A DNA stretch of 34,643 bases from Klebsiella pneumoniae (GTDB lineage Bacteria; Myxococcota_A; UBA796; SXON01), in contig CAMAXZ010000044.1 of NCBI GenBank assembly GCA_945862325.1, forward strand, positions 1-34,643, in the 5' to 3' direction. The notes beneath the pieces were generated by a model. The model saw only the letters and a program-made list of their open reading frames with translations, was not told the DNA's origin and did no database searches. Below are positions 1 to 8,867 of the stretch, in pieces (the first letter of the stretch is position 1; each line of letters begins with the position of its first letter). Position numbers and translations under genes: made by a program.

Positions 1-2
1 CG

Positions 3-269
3 CCTCCGCCCGCGCCCGCGCCCGCGCCCGCCGCCGCGCCGTCCATGGCCACGTACCAGGTGAAGTGGTCTACGCCCGGCCAGGAGGCCAAGCTCCAGTG
101 CGGCGACGGCCAGACCGCGTCGTTCGCGGGGGCGACCACCCTGTCCCACCAGGGGCCGGTCACCTGCCTCGTTCGCATCGGGACCAGCCGTGGCGCCGCG
201 CAGGTCGACCAGTCGACGACGGTCACCTGCACGGAAGACGCCGGCCGCGTCAACTGCTCGGTGAAGTGA
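3..269 (+). CDS. C-terminal fragment of an unknown protein with Pro-Ala linker
   Basis: The reading frame is open from the left edge, so the true start lies outside the window. The visible part begins with about 14 residues of alternating Pro/Ala, a flexible linker. It continues as a small domain of about 75 residues with three or four cysteines and many Thr/Ser/Val residues, which looks like a compact beta-rich extracytoplasmic domain. It ends VNCSVK at TGA 267-269. An internal ATG at 45 could be mistaken for a start, but the linker upstream is in frame and compositionally continuous. Pro/Ala linkers of this kind are common between the kinase or membrane part and the C-terminal domain of deltaproteobacterial sensor proteins. 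No such upstream domain is visible here, so function is unknown. The stop overlaps the GTG start of dtd. Confidence 0.6.
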   Translation, partial: PPPAPAPAPAAAPSMATYQVKWSTPGQEAKLQCGDGQTASFAGATTLSHQGPVTCLVRIGTSRGAAQVDQSTTVTCTEDAGRVNCSVK

Positions 270-697
270 GGGTGCGCGCCGTGGTGCAGCGCGTCTCGCG
301 CGCCGCGGTCGACGTCGACGGCGCGAGGGTCGGGGCGATCGAACGCGGGTTGCTCGTCCTGCTCGGCGTGGGACCGCACGACGGCCCGCCGCAGGTCGCC
401 TGGATGGCGGACAAGCTCGAGTCGCTCCGGATCTTCCCGGACGCCGACGGGAAGATGAACCTCGACGTGCGCGACGTCGGCGGCGGCATCCTCGTCGTCA
501 GTCAGTTCACGCTCTACGGGGACGCGACCCGCGGGCGCCGCCCATCGTTCGTCGGCGCCGCGCCCCCGGCGCTCGCGCGCCCGGTGTACGAGTCCCTGGT
601 CGCGCGCCTCGGCGCCGCGTGCGGGATCTTCGGCGCGCACATGGACGTCTCGCTCGTGAACGACGGCCCCGTCACCTTGATCCTGGAGTCCCCATGA
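266..697 (+). CDS. dtd: D-aminoacyl-tRNA deacylase (DTD)
   Basis: Predicted 143-aa cytoplasmic enzyme that hydrolyses D-amino acids (and glycine) mischarged on tRNA, a proofreading step of translation. The N-terminus MRVRAVVQRVSRA is the classic DTD start. The SQFTL motif is at residues 79-83 and the NxGPxT motif (NDGPVT) at about 132-137. These two motifs form the active site across the dimer. Length matches the family (about 145-150 aa). GTG 266 was chosen because it gives the conserved N-terminus and overlaps the preceding TGA by four bases (GTGA). A longer upstream frame exists but carries no family similarity. The stop overlaps the next gene's ATG (ATGA), so dtd and the phosphatase gene are probably translated together. 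Confidence 0.93.
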   Translation: MRVRAVVQRVSRAAVDVDGARVGAIERGLLVLLGVGPHDGPPQVAWMADKLESLRIFPDADGKMNLDVRDVGGGILVVSQFTLYGDATRGRRPSFVGAAPPALARPVYESLVARLGAACGIFGAHMDVSLVNDGPVTLILESP

Positions 698-1461
698 GCG
701 ACGCCCTCGGCGAGTACCTCGACCACGCGGAGGCCGCCGCGCGTGCCGGGGGCGCGATGCTGCGCGATCGCCCGACGCGGATCGAACACAAGGGCGCGAT
801 CGACCTGGTGACCGAGCGAGACCTCGCGTCCGAGCAGCGGATTCGTGAGGTCTTCGCGGCCGCGACGCCGGGAATCCCCGTACAGGGTGAGGAGACGGGC
901 GGCGCGCGCGAGGGCACGCGTTGGGTGGTCGATCCGCTCGATGGGACCACGAACTTCGTGCACGGGTACGCGCCGTGGTGCGTCAGCGTCGCGCTGGTCG
1001 AGGGCACGCGTCCTCTCGTGGGCGTCGTGTACGACCCCGAGCGGGACCGCTGCTTCCGCGCCGCCGTCGGTGGCGGGGCCTGGTTGGACGGCGCCCGCCT
1101 GCGCGTCAGCGACACCGGCGAGCTCGTGCGCGCCCTCGCCGTGACCGGCTTCCCCAGCGGCGACCGTACGGGCGCGTGGCGATACCTCGCGCTCGTGCAG
1201 CGCGTGCTCGAGCAGACGCAGGGGGTCCGCCGGTCGGGCAGCGCCGCGATGGACCTCGCCACGCTCGCGACCGGCGCCTCGGACTTCTTCTGGGAGTTCG
1301 GCTTGAAGCCGTGGGACACGAGCGCCGGGGTGCTGCTCGTCACCGAGGCCGGGGGGCGAGTCACCGACCTCGAGGGCGATCCCCACACCCCCGACTCGCC
1401 GTCGATCCTGGCGTCGAACGCCCGTCTCCACGATGTACTCCTGCGACTCCTCGCGGCCTGA
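694..1461 (+). CDS. suhB: Inositol monophosphatase family phosphatase (SuhB-like)
   Basis: Predicted 255-aa Mg2+-dependent sugar or inositol phosphate phosphatase. The metal-binding set of the IMPase superfamily is complete: GEE at residues 65-67, DPLDGTTN starting at Asp80 with Asp83, and WDTSAG with Asp208 near the C-terminus, followed by the usual EAGG segment. Length fits SuhB (about 260-270 aa). ATG 694 overlaps the dtd TGA (ATGA). The family includes inositol-1-phosphatase, histidinol-phosphatase (HisN type), fructose-1,6-bisphosphatase and CysQ (PAP phosphatase). Sequence alone does not settle the substrate. The WDTSAG and DPLDGTTNFVHG forms fit inositol phosphatase best. No inositol-lipid or histidine genes lie nearby to help. 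Confidence 0.85.
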   Translation: MSDALGEYLDHAEAAARAGGAMLRDRPTRIEHKGAIDLVTERDLASEQRIREVFAAATPGIPVQGEETGGAREGTRWVVDPLDGTTNFVHGYAPWCVSVALVEGTRPLVGVVYDPERDRCFRAAVGGGAWLDGARLRVSDTGELVRALAVTGFPSGDRTGAWRYLALVQRVLEQTQGVRRSGSAAMDLATLATGASDFFWEFGLKPWDTSAGVLLVTEAGGRVTDLEGDPHTPDSPSILASNARLHDVLLRLLAA

Positions 1462-1485
1462 CGGCACCCCTGCGAGCGGCACAAT
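1458..1485 (+). promoter_or_regulatory. Possible sigma-70-type promoter for the Hsp70 gene
   Basis: CTGACG (1458-1463) and CACAAT (1480-1485) are separated by 16 bases and lie about 25 bases upstream of ATG 1511. Each box matches the consensus at most positions. In such G+C-rich DNA this is suggestive only. No CIRCE-type or sigma-32-type heat-shock element was seen. Confidence 0.25.
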
Positions 1486-1510
1486 CGCGGGCACCCGGCT
1501 AGGGGGCCGC

Positions 1511-3070
<1,560 letters not shown>

Positions 3071-3083
3071 ACAGGAGCATTGC

Positions 3084-3662
3084 ATGGACCCCCGCCTCGC
3101 CGCGCGCGTCGAAGTCGAGACCATTCACGAGCTTCTCCCGGAGCTCGACCTCTACCAGCTGCTCGGCCTCAAGCCCGACGCCGCCCAGGGCGACGTCGAC
3201 GCGGCCTTCCGCAACGAGAGCCGCCGCCTGCACCCGGATCGCCTCGCGGCGGGCGCGACCCCCGCGTTCCGCGCTCAGGCGAACGACGTGTTCAAGGCGG
3301 TGAACGACGCCTACCGCACCCTGCGCGATCCCGACACGCGCGCGCGCTACGACGATGAGCGTGTCTCCGGCGCCCTGCGGCTCGAGGAGGCGGCGCGCAA
3401 GGAAGCCGAAGCCGACGCCGCGTCGCGCTCGGACCCCGCGCGCGCCGCGCGCACGCCGAAGGGCGAGAAACACTGGAAGCTCGCCCTTCAGTGCTGGAAC
3501 GACCAGGACTTCAACGGCTGCATGATGCAGATCAAGTTCGCCATGCAGTTCGAGCCGGACAACGCCGTCATGCGCGAGTGGCTCGGCAAGGCGCAGGCCG
3601 AGCACGAAGCCGCGAAGCGCGGACAGAAGAAGAACGCGAACGCCTACCGCATCCGGTTCTGA
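3084..3662 (+). CDS. J-domain (DnaJ-like) co-chaperone, short form
   Basis: Predicted 192-aa co-chaperone. The J domain spans about residues 22-90: DLYQLLGL, the catalytic HPD tripeptide at residues 50-52, then a helix ending DPDTRARYDDER. It lacks the Gly/Phe region, zinc-finger repeats and CTD of full DnaJ. Instead, a linker rich in Ala/Glu/Arg leads to a C-terminal helical pair with TPR-like spacing (HWKLALQCWNDQDF, then FAMQFEPDN). That pair may bind a specific client or the partner Hsp70. AGGAG lies just upstream of ATG 3084. It sits 13 bases after the lid-less Hsp70 gene, so the two almost certainly work as a dedicated Hsp70/J-protein pair. Confidence 0.87.
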   Translation: MDPRLAARVEVETIHELLPELDLYQLLGLKPDAAQGDVDAAFRNESRRLHPDRLAAGATPAFRAQANDVFKAVNDAYRTLRDPDTRARYDDERVSGALRLEEAARKEAEADAASRSDPARAARTPKGEKHWKLALQCWNDQDFNGCMMQIKFAMQFEPDNAVMREWLGKAQAEHEAAKRGQKKNANAYRIRF

Positions 3663-3675
3663 GCGCGCCGCTCAG
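3659..3675. terminator. Perfect inverted repeat at convergent gene ends
   Basis: CTGAGCG (3659-3665), a 3-base loop, then CGCTCAG (3669-3675) form a perfect 7-bp stem. It contains the stop codon of the J-protein gene and the stop codon of the oppositely oriented SMI1/TPR/HEAT gene. There is no T-tract, so it would not be a classical intrinsic terminator. It could still act as a bidirectional terminator or 3'-end stabiliser. Confidence 0.4.
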
Positions 3676-6560
3676 CCGACCGGGTCGCCGAAGAACATCC
3701 ACCCGGTGTCCGGCAGGTTGTGGGCGTGGTCGGCGTACCACCGCATCCACGCGGCGCGGTGGGCGATCTGCACGCGCCACGGGCCGTCGGCGTCGAACGG
3801 GAGCCGGGCCCCCGTCGCGATCGCGAGCTCGTCGTAGGTCGTGAGGCGCGTCGACAGGTCGTCCGTCGCGAGGCGCTCGATCAACAGGCGCACGGTCAGC
3901 GCGCGCCCGTCGCGCCACCGCTGATGGTCCGCGAAGCGACCGGCGTTTGCCTGCCACCACTGGTCCCAACGCCCGCGGAGCTGGCTCTCGTCGGAGTCCT
4001 CGCGGTGTCCGGTGATCACCTCGAGCGCGGCCGACGCGGCCGAGGCGCGCGTGGCGTCGCGAGAGCCGCTGAGCTCGATCAGCTTCGGCACGGCGCGGGT
4101 GGAGCCGAGCAGGCCGAGGCCCTGGATCGCGCCGAGGCCGGCCGCGCCTTCTCGATCCGCCACGCGGAGGAGAAGCAGGAGGTAGCTCGGCCCGCCGTGG
4201 CGCCCGACGATCTCCCCCGGCGAGCGCGTCAGGCGCGTGACGTCCTGGGCGAGCGCTTGTCCGTGGAAGTCGACCCCGCTCCACTCTCCGAGGAGCAGCA
4301 GCGCGATCGACGCGGCCTCGGCGAGCTCGGGCTCGTCGAGCGCGGGGAGGATGACGTCGACCGCGGGTCGATCGCCGATGCGCCCGAGCGCGGTGATCGA
4401 CGCCTTCCTCACGGGGCCCGAGCCGTCGACGGCCAGCTCGCGCAGGCGTGGGGCCGCCTCCGCTTCGCGACGCCAGCCGAGCACCTCGATCGCGGCGGCG
4501 AGGGCGCGCGGCTCCGTCAGGGTGCGCGCGGCGGCGAGCAGGGCGTCGACCAGCGTCATGTTGGGCGACCGGGCGAGCGCGCCGACGAGCGCGCGCGCGG
4601 CGGTCTCCTGGCGCAGATCCGCCGCGAGGAGCTGCATCATCACCCGCGCGGCGTCGTAGGACGGGTGCCCGCACAGGAGGTCGACGCCGGCCACGAAGCG
4701 CATCACCGCCGGGTCCCGCGGGCGCCCGTCGCCCGCCTGCAGACGATCGAGCTCCTTCCAGATGTCTTCCGCGAGCGCCTGCACGATGCGGGTGTCGCAC
4801 GCCGCGATCGCGCGACGATGCGCGAGCAGCCGTCGCTCGGGTCGATCCGCGTCCGCGCGCGTCATCGGTGGCCGCATGCGCTGGGCGTCGTGGCGCTGGC
4901 GGGCGTGCTCCGCGGCGAGCGCGAGGTGCCAGTCCAGGCTGTTCCCCGGGCGGCCGACGAGGAGGTCGGCCGCGGCGACGCCGGCCGCGAGGCCGACGTG
5001 CTTGAAGGTGGTGCGGGCCTCGTCCGCCTGGCTTGCGTCGCCACAGCGGACGAGGCGGAGCCGCGCCCACGCCTCGCGCACCGGGAGCTGCAAGGCCGCA
5101 TAGCCCGCGACCGCGCGGGCATAGTGCGGCAGGGACTCGGCCGGGTCTCCCGCGAGATCCCCGAGGCGAACCTCGGCGCGCAGGCGCGCTTCCGGGTCGG
5201 CGTCACAGGACAGCCACGCGCGGCAGGCCGCCGGCGCGTCGTTGCGCCCGCGGGCGAGGTCGCCGCGGATCAGATTGGCCCGGGCGGCGCGCGCGGCGTC
5301 GCCGAGGCGCGCCGCGAGGCGAAGCGCTTCCTCCAGCGCGGCCGCGGCGTCGTCCGCCGAGCGGGCCAGCGAGCGCTCCGCGAGGATCAACCAGGCGTCG
5401 CACCGATCCTCGTCCCCGAGGGGGCCGGCGAGCGCCTCGCGCGCGATCTCCTCGACCCACGGTTCTTCGCGGATCAGCGCGATGCGGGCCAGCGCAAGCT
5501 CGGCGCGGGCGCGCGTGCGTGCCGACGGGGAGCGTCGGATTCGCCGGAGCTGATCTTCCGCTTCGTCGTGGTTTCCGAGGTCGATGTCGATCGACACGAG
5601 CGCGAGGGCGAGCTCGGTGAGCTCCCCGGCGCGAGGAAACGCCGCCGAGCGTTGCCGCAGGTCGACGAGGATCGCCCGGGCCTGGGCCCGGTCGCCCCGG
5701 GCGAGCGCCGCGCGGGACCACGCGAGCGCCGCCGCCTCGAAGATCGCCGCGTCCCCCGCGTCCCGAAGGTCCGAGGTGCGTTCGGTCAGCAGGTGGAGAA
5801 GCTCCCGCTCCCAGCCCGCGTCACCCGCGGGGAAGCAGCGTTCGAGCGTCTGGATCAGGCTGGCGTCGACGCGAGGCGCGCCCGGGTAGGGCGCGGGGAG
5901 GCGTGTCGCGCGCAGCGCCGTGAGCAGCGCGTGCAGCGCGGCGGAACGGTCGCTCGACAGGAGGGCCTCGCCGAGGCGCATCCACACCGTCGCCAGCTCC
6001 GGCGCGAGCGCCGCGGCGCGCCGCAGCGCCACCGTGGCCGCGTCGCCGTCGCCCGCGGCGAGCAGGCGCTCGCCCTTGTGCCACAGCAGGAGCCCCCCGT
6101 CGGGGTCCGCCCCGAGGCGGGCGTCCAACTGCGCATCGTCGTCCCGAATGTCGCCGTCGAGCAGGCGCGCGGTCGCGTCGAGCCATGCCGGGAACGACTC
6201 GTGCATGGGCTGCAGGCGTTCACCGTCCCAACGTCCGAAGTGGTGTCCGTCCGCCACCGGCGCGAACCCCCAACGATCGTCGTCCTTCGGCCCATCCGCG
6301 AACAGGATCACCTCGGCCGCGTCGGGCCGGGCCGGCGCGAGGTCGGCGACCGCGCGCACGCGGAGGACGCCACGAAACAGCGCCGCCCCGTTCCAGCGGC
6401 CGAGGAACGCGCGCAGCGAGCCGGGGATCTCGACGCCGAGGTGGGCCTGCACCGCGGGGATCGACGCGTCGGCGGCCGGCGGACGCAGGTGGTGGACGTC
6501 ACTGCGATAGCGTTCGATCAAGCGGAGCAAGGGCGAGAAGGGATCGGCGGCGGGCAGCAT
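3672..6560 (-). CDS. Large SMI1/TPR/HEAT-repeat composite protein
   Basis: Predicted 962-aa protein, probably cytoplasmic, with no signal peptide or membrane segment. The N-terminal 150 or so residues resemble the SMI1/KNR4 (SUKH) fold: a helix ending in IPGSLRAFLGRWNG, then strand-rich text with WGFAPVADGHHFGRWD. Next comes an Ala/Leu/Arg-rich helical region with TPR-like pairs (from about residue 160, for example GDGDAATVALRRAAALAPE). HEAT-like repeats follow (about 640-850, for example VRKASITALGRIGD and AIQGLGLLGSTRAVPKLIEL). The Trp-rich C-terminus (WRVQIAHRAAWMRWYADHAH) resembles tails seen in HEAT-repeat proteins of this bacterial group. ATG 6560 was preferred because GGAG lies about 5 bases upstream; the frame is open further upstream but without recognisable content. 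Function is unknown. SUKH proteins are often immunity or scaffold proteins, but no toxin gene is adjacent. A long open frame on the opposite strand is a composition artefact. Confidence 0.75.
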   Translation of the reverse strand: MLPAADPFSPLLRLIERYRSDVHHLRPPAADASIPAVQAHLGVEIPGSLRAFLGRWNGAALFRGVLRVRAVADLAPARPDAAEVILFADGPKDDDRWGFAPVADGHHFGRWDGERLQPMHESFPAWLDATARLLDGDIRDDDAQLDARLGADPDGGLLLWHKGERLLAAGDGDAATVALRRAAALAPELATVWMRLGEALLSSDRSAALHALLTALRATRLPAPYPGAPRVDASLIQTLERCFPAGDAGWERELLHLLTERTSDLRDAGDAAIFEAAALAWSRAALARGDRAQARAILVDLRQRSAAFPRAGELTELALALVSIDIDLGNHDEAEDQLRRIRRSPSARTRARAELALARIALIREEPWVEEIAREALAGPLGDEDRCDAWLILAERSLARSADDAAAALEEALRLAARLGDAARAARANLIRGDLARGRNDAPAACRAWLSCDADPEARLRAEVRLGDLAGDPAESLPHYARAVAGYAALQLPVREAWARLRLVRCGDASQADEARTTFKHVGLAAGVAAADLLVGRPGNSLDWHLALAAEHARQRHDAQRMRPPMTRADADRPERRLLAHRRAIAACDTRIVQALAEDIWKELDRLQAGDGRPRDPAVMRFVAGVDLLCGHPSYDAARVMMQLLAADLRQETAARALVGALARSPNMTLVDALLAAARTLTEPRALAAAIEVLGWRREAEAAPRLRELAVDGSGPVRKASITALGRIGDRPAVDVILPALDEPELAEAASIALLLLGEWSGVDFHGQALAQDVTRLTRSPGEIVGRHGGPSYLLLLLRVADREGAAGLGAIQGLGLLGSTRAVPKLIELSGSRDATRASAASAALEVITGHREDSDESQLRGRWDQWWQANAGRFADHQRWRDGRALTVRLLIERLATDDLSTRLTTYDELAIATGARLPFDADGPWRVQIAHRAAWMRWYADHAHNLPDTGWMFFGDPVG

Positions 6561-6613
6561 GGGAGCTCCGGCGCCCGCGGGTACGGGCACGCGTGGGGAC
6601 CTCCACGGTATCA

Positions 6614-6631
6614 CTCTTGACGCCGCAAGAG
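6614..6631. promoter_or_regulatory. Inverted repeat with embedded TTGACG, divergent promoter region
   Basis: CTCTTG (6614-6619) and CAAGAG (6626-6631) form a perfect 6-bp inverted repeat around a 6-base spacer. The site contains TTGACG (6617-6622), a good -35 box, and AAGAAT (6639-6644) lies 16 bases downstream as a weak -10. It lies in the 90-base gap between the divergent SMI1/HEAT and outer-membrane-type genes, so it could be an operator overlapping the promoter of the plus-strand gene. Confidence 0.3.
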
Positions 6632-6650
6632 AAGGTGTAAGAATACGGTC

Positions 6651-7583
6651 ATGCAAACCGGCCGCATCTGCTTGATGTTCATGGGGTCGGTGGTGGCGTC
6701 GCCCGCGTGGGCGTCGGGCGTGACGGTCGGGGGTGGCGCCGACGCGGGGGCGATCCTGACGGTGCCTGAGGGGGAGCTCGTGGCCGATGGCGGCCTGCGC
6801 GAGCTGGAGGGGCAGCTTCGGTTCGTGGCGGGCTCCGTGCGCGGCCGCTTCGACGTCGAGATCGGGCTGTCGTTCGGGCCCGGCGGCCCGCGCGCCACGC
6901 TCGCGCCGGAGTACGCCACGGTCGGCGTGGTCGCCGGGGACGCCTGGTTGGATGCGGGGTTCTCTCGCACGCCGTGGCGGCTGGAGTCCACGGACGGGTG
7001 GGAGCGAACCTTCGTGACCCGGTGGGACCGCGTGGGCGGGCCCGGGGCGGCCCCCGACGCATCGTTGGGGGTGGAGCTCGGTTTTGGCGCGCCGACCCGC
7101 GGGGTCGCCGTCGTCGCCGGCTGGTCGGGCTTCGACACCTGGTCGCTCACGGGCGCGCCGCCGGCCTTGGGGCCCCTGGTGCTCGGCGTCCACGGGCGGC
7201 TCGCCGAAGACGACTCGCCCGCCGCCACCCGGCTCACCGGCGGGGTCTGGGCGGCGCCTTCGAACTGGTCATTCGGCGGCGCCGAGGTGGCGGGGCGGAT
7301 CGTCGCCGCGCCGGTCGCGGTGGAGGGCGAGGTGCGCGTCGGCTTCACGGGGGCGGCGGCCGCCGTCGTGTCGGCGGAGCTGTTCCCGAGCGGGCTGGTG
7401 CGCCCGGCGCTGCGGCTCGGGTGGGACGCGGGGGTCCTCGGCTCGGTGGGCTTCGGCGTTCACCCGTTGCCTTGGGTCGGCTTCCGCGCCGAGGCCGGGT
7501 GGCGTCAGGGGGCGGCGCTCGCCGCGGTGTCCGCGACCGCGGCGGCCCCCGCGAAGGCCCCGAAGGCCCCGCGAAAGTCCTGA
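6651..7583 (+). CDS. Secreted beta-rich protein, probable outer-membrane type
   Basis: Predicted 310-aa exported protein of unknown function. The N-terminus MQTGRICLMFMGSVVASPAWA is a signal peptide with a probable signal peptidase I site after AWA. The rest alternates hydrophobic and small/polar residues in strands of about 8-12 residues with many Gly and aromatic girdle-like Trp/Phe (for example LRLGWDAGVLGSVGFGVHPLPWVGFRAEAGW). That is typical of outer-membrane beta-barrels. The tail is Ala/Lys/Pro-rich (KAPKAPRKS) and does not end in Phe, so BAM recognition may be atypical or the barrel assignment may be wrong. It stands alone, 48 bases before a lipoprotein gene. No enzyme motif is visible. 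Confidence 0.7.
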   Translation: MQTGRICLMFMGSVVASPAWASGVTVGGGADAGAILTVPEGELVADGGLRELEGQLRFVAGSVRGRFDVEIGLSFGPGGPRATLAPEYATVGVVAGDAWLDAGFSRTPWRLESTDGWERTFVTRWDRVGGPGAAPDASLGVELGFGAPTRGVAVVAGWSGFDTWSLTGAPPALGPLVLGVHGRLAEDDSPAATRLTGGVWAAPSNWSFGGAEVAGRIVAAPVAVEGEVRVGFTGAAAAVVSAELFPSGLVRPALRLGWDAGVLGSVGFGVHPLPWVGFRAEAGWRQGAALAAVSATAAAPAKAPKAPRKS

Positions 7584-7631
7584 ACGAACGCGGTATGATG
7601 GCCCCGCGTCGCCGATGGCGCCGGAGGGTCC

Positions 7632-8858
7632 GTGCTCGTGCTTGCTTCTTCCTTGTTCGCCTCGCTCGCGTGCGTCGCCCTGGATTCCGACAAGGACGAC
7701 GACCCCGGCTCCAACCTCGAGGGCGACACCGCGGACACCGATTCGGGCGACACCGACTCGGGCGACACCGACTCCGGCGACACCGACTCCGGCGACACCG
7801 ACTCCGGCGACACCGACCCTCCGGACGACCCCCAACGGATGATCGCCACCTATGCGGACTTTGGGGCGCGCACGGGGAGCTGGTCCCTCTACGGCTGGCC
7901 GAGTGCCACTCCGCTCGCGACCGGCATGGACCTCGGCGGTCCGGACAACCGCATCGATTGTGACGCCGGCGCGGCCGTCATGCTCCAGCGGCGCACGGGC
8001 GTCGACGACCGCGCGACCGTCGTCGACCTCGACAGTGGCGCCGCGCTCGCCAGCGTCGGCTTCGGCCCGGACGCCGAGCCGTGGGACGTCGCGCTCGTCG
8101 ACGAAGAGTGGTGGTTCGCCCTGCGTGCGACGTCCACGATCGAGATCACCGACGCCGTGGGCAACCTCCTCGACACGATCGATCTGGCCCCCTGGGCCGA
8201 CGACGACGGCACCGCGCAACCGGCCAGCATCCGCCAGGATGGCGACACGACCTACGTCCTGCTCGCCGGGGTCGACGACACCGACGCCGACGACCCGTAC
8301 GGCACTCCGCGCCTGCTCGCCTTCGACGCCCCGTCGCGCACCGTCGAGTGGGCGCTCGACCTCTCCGGCCGAGTGGCGCCCGTGCTCGGCGTGGCGGAAG
8401 GCACCACGATGTACCAGCACCACTCCGGCCTGCTCGTGCGCGGCGACGTCGGAATGGAGCGCGTGCTCGCGGGCGGCATCGAGGTGGTCGATCTGAGCGC
8501 GCGCACCGCGAGCGGGCTCCTCCTGACCGAGGCCGCGCTGAACGCCACGATCGACGCGTTCGGCGTGCGCGGCGGCACCGGCACGGCGTGGCTCGTGCTC
8601 ACCGACGCCACCACGGGCGTCCAAACAGTGAACCTCCTCGACCTCGACACCTGGACCCACACCGAGGTCTGGCGCCCGACGGGGTTCGTCGTCCGGGTGT
8701 TCACGGAGGCGGTGGACGGCACGTTCTGGAACCTGGAGGTCGTACGCGGGGAGACGGAGACCCAGGCCTACGTGCACCGCGACGCGAGCTTCACCGAGCT
8801 CGAGCGCTTCGATTTCGGCCCGAACCTGTCGGGCCTCACGGTGTGCGCCGCGCCCTGA
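7632..8858 (+). CDS. Lipoprotein with Asp-Thr-Asp-Ser-Gly repeat linker and propeller-like domain
   Basis: Predicted 408-aa surface or periplasmic lipoprotein. GTG 7632 has GGAGGG just upstream. The signal peptide MLVLASSLFASLAC ends in a lipobox (SLAC), giving a lipidated Cys14. A very acidic linker with five tandem DTDSG units follows, then about 340 residues with repeated strand patterns (for example ATVVDLDSGAALASVGFGPDAEP and TPRLLAFDAPSRTVEWALDL). These resemble beta-propeller blades of the PQQ/YVTN style. No catalytic motif is visible. Acidic D/T/S/G linkers after the lipobox are frequent in deltaproteobacterial lipoproteins and are thought to space the domain away from the membrane. 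The stop lies 6 bases from the end of convergent leuS. Confidence 0.75.
   Translation: MLVLASSLFASLACVALDSDKDDDPGSNLEGDTADTDSGDTDSGDTDSGDTDSGDTDSGDTDPPDDPQRMIATYADFGARTGSWSLYGWPSATPLATGMDLGGPDNRIDCDAGAAVMLQRRTGVDDRATVVDLDSGAALASVGFGPDAEPWDVALVDEEWWFALRATSTIEITDAVGNLLDTIDLAPWADDDGTAQPASIRQDGDTTYVLLAGVDDTDADDPYGTPRLLAFDAPSRTVEWALDLSGRVAPVLGVAEGTTMYQHHSGLLVRGDVGMERVLAGGIEVVDLSARTASGLLLTEAALNATIDAFGVRGGTGTAWLVLTDATTGVQTVNLLDLDTWTHTEVWRPTGFVVRVFTEAVDGTFWNLEVVRGETETQAYVHRDASFTELERFDFGPNLSGLTVCAAP
7734..7808 (+). repeat. Five tandem 15-bp repeats coding DTDSG
   Basis: Five head-to-tail copies of a 15-bp unit (GACACCGACTCSGGC; the first copy has GAT for GAC) encode the acidic linker of the lipoprotein, followed by a partial sixth copy. 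The near-identical third-base use suggests recent copy expansion by slippage. Copy number may vary between strains. Confidence 0.9.
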
Positions 8859-8867
8859 GGCGCCTCA
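8856..8867. terminator. Palindrome made by two convergent stop codons
   Basis: TGAGGC and GCCTCA form a perfect 12-bp palindrome whose ends are the TGA of the lipoprotein gene and the TGA of leuS on the other strand. The stem available as RNA is short, so terminator function is doubtful. Confidence 0.2.

Noticed and set aside
9..40. CCGCGC-type tandem repeat at the left edge
   Set aside because: It simply encodes an alternating Pro-Ala linker of the partial gene and is not a structural DNA repeat in its own right.
3720..6620. Long open frame (966 codons) on the plus strand opposite the SMI1/TPR/HEAT gene
   Set aside because: Rich in Arg, Ala, Glu and Gly without domain signals; the opposite strand has coherent repeats and the expected third-position G+C. 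It is a shadow of high G+C coding sequence.
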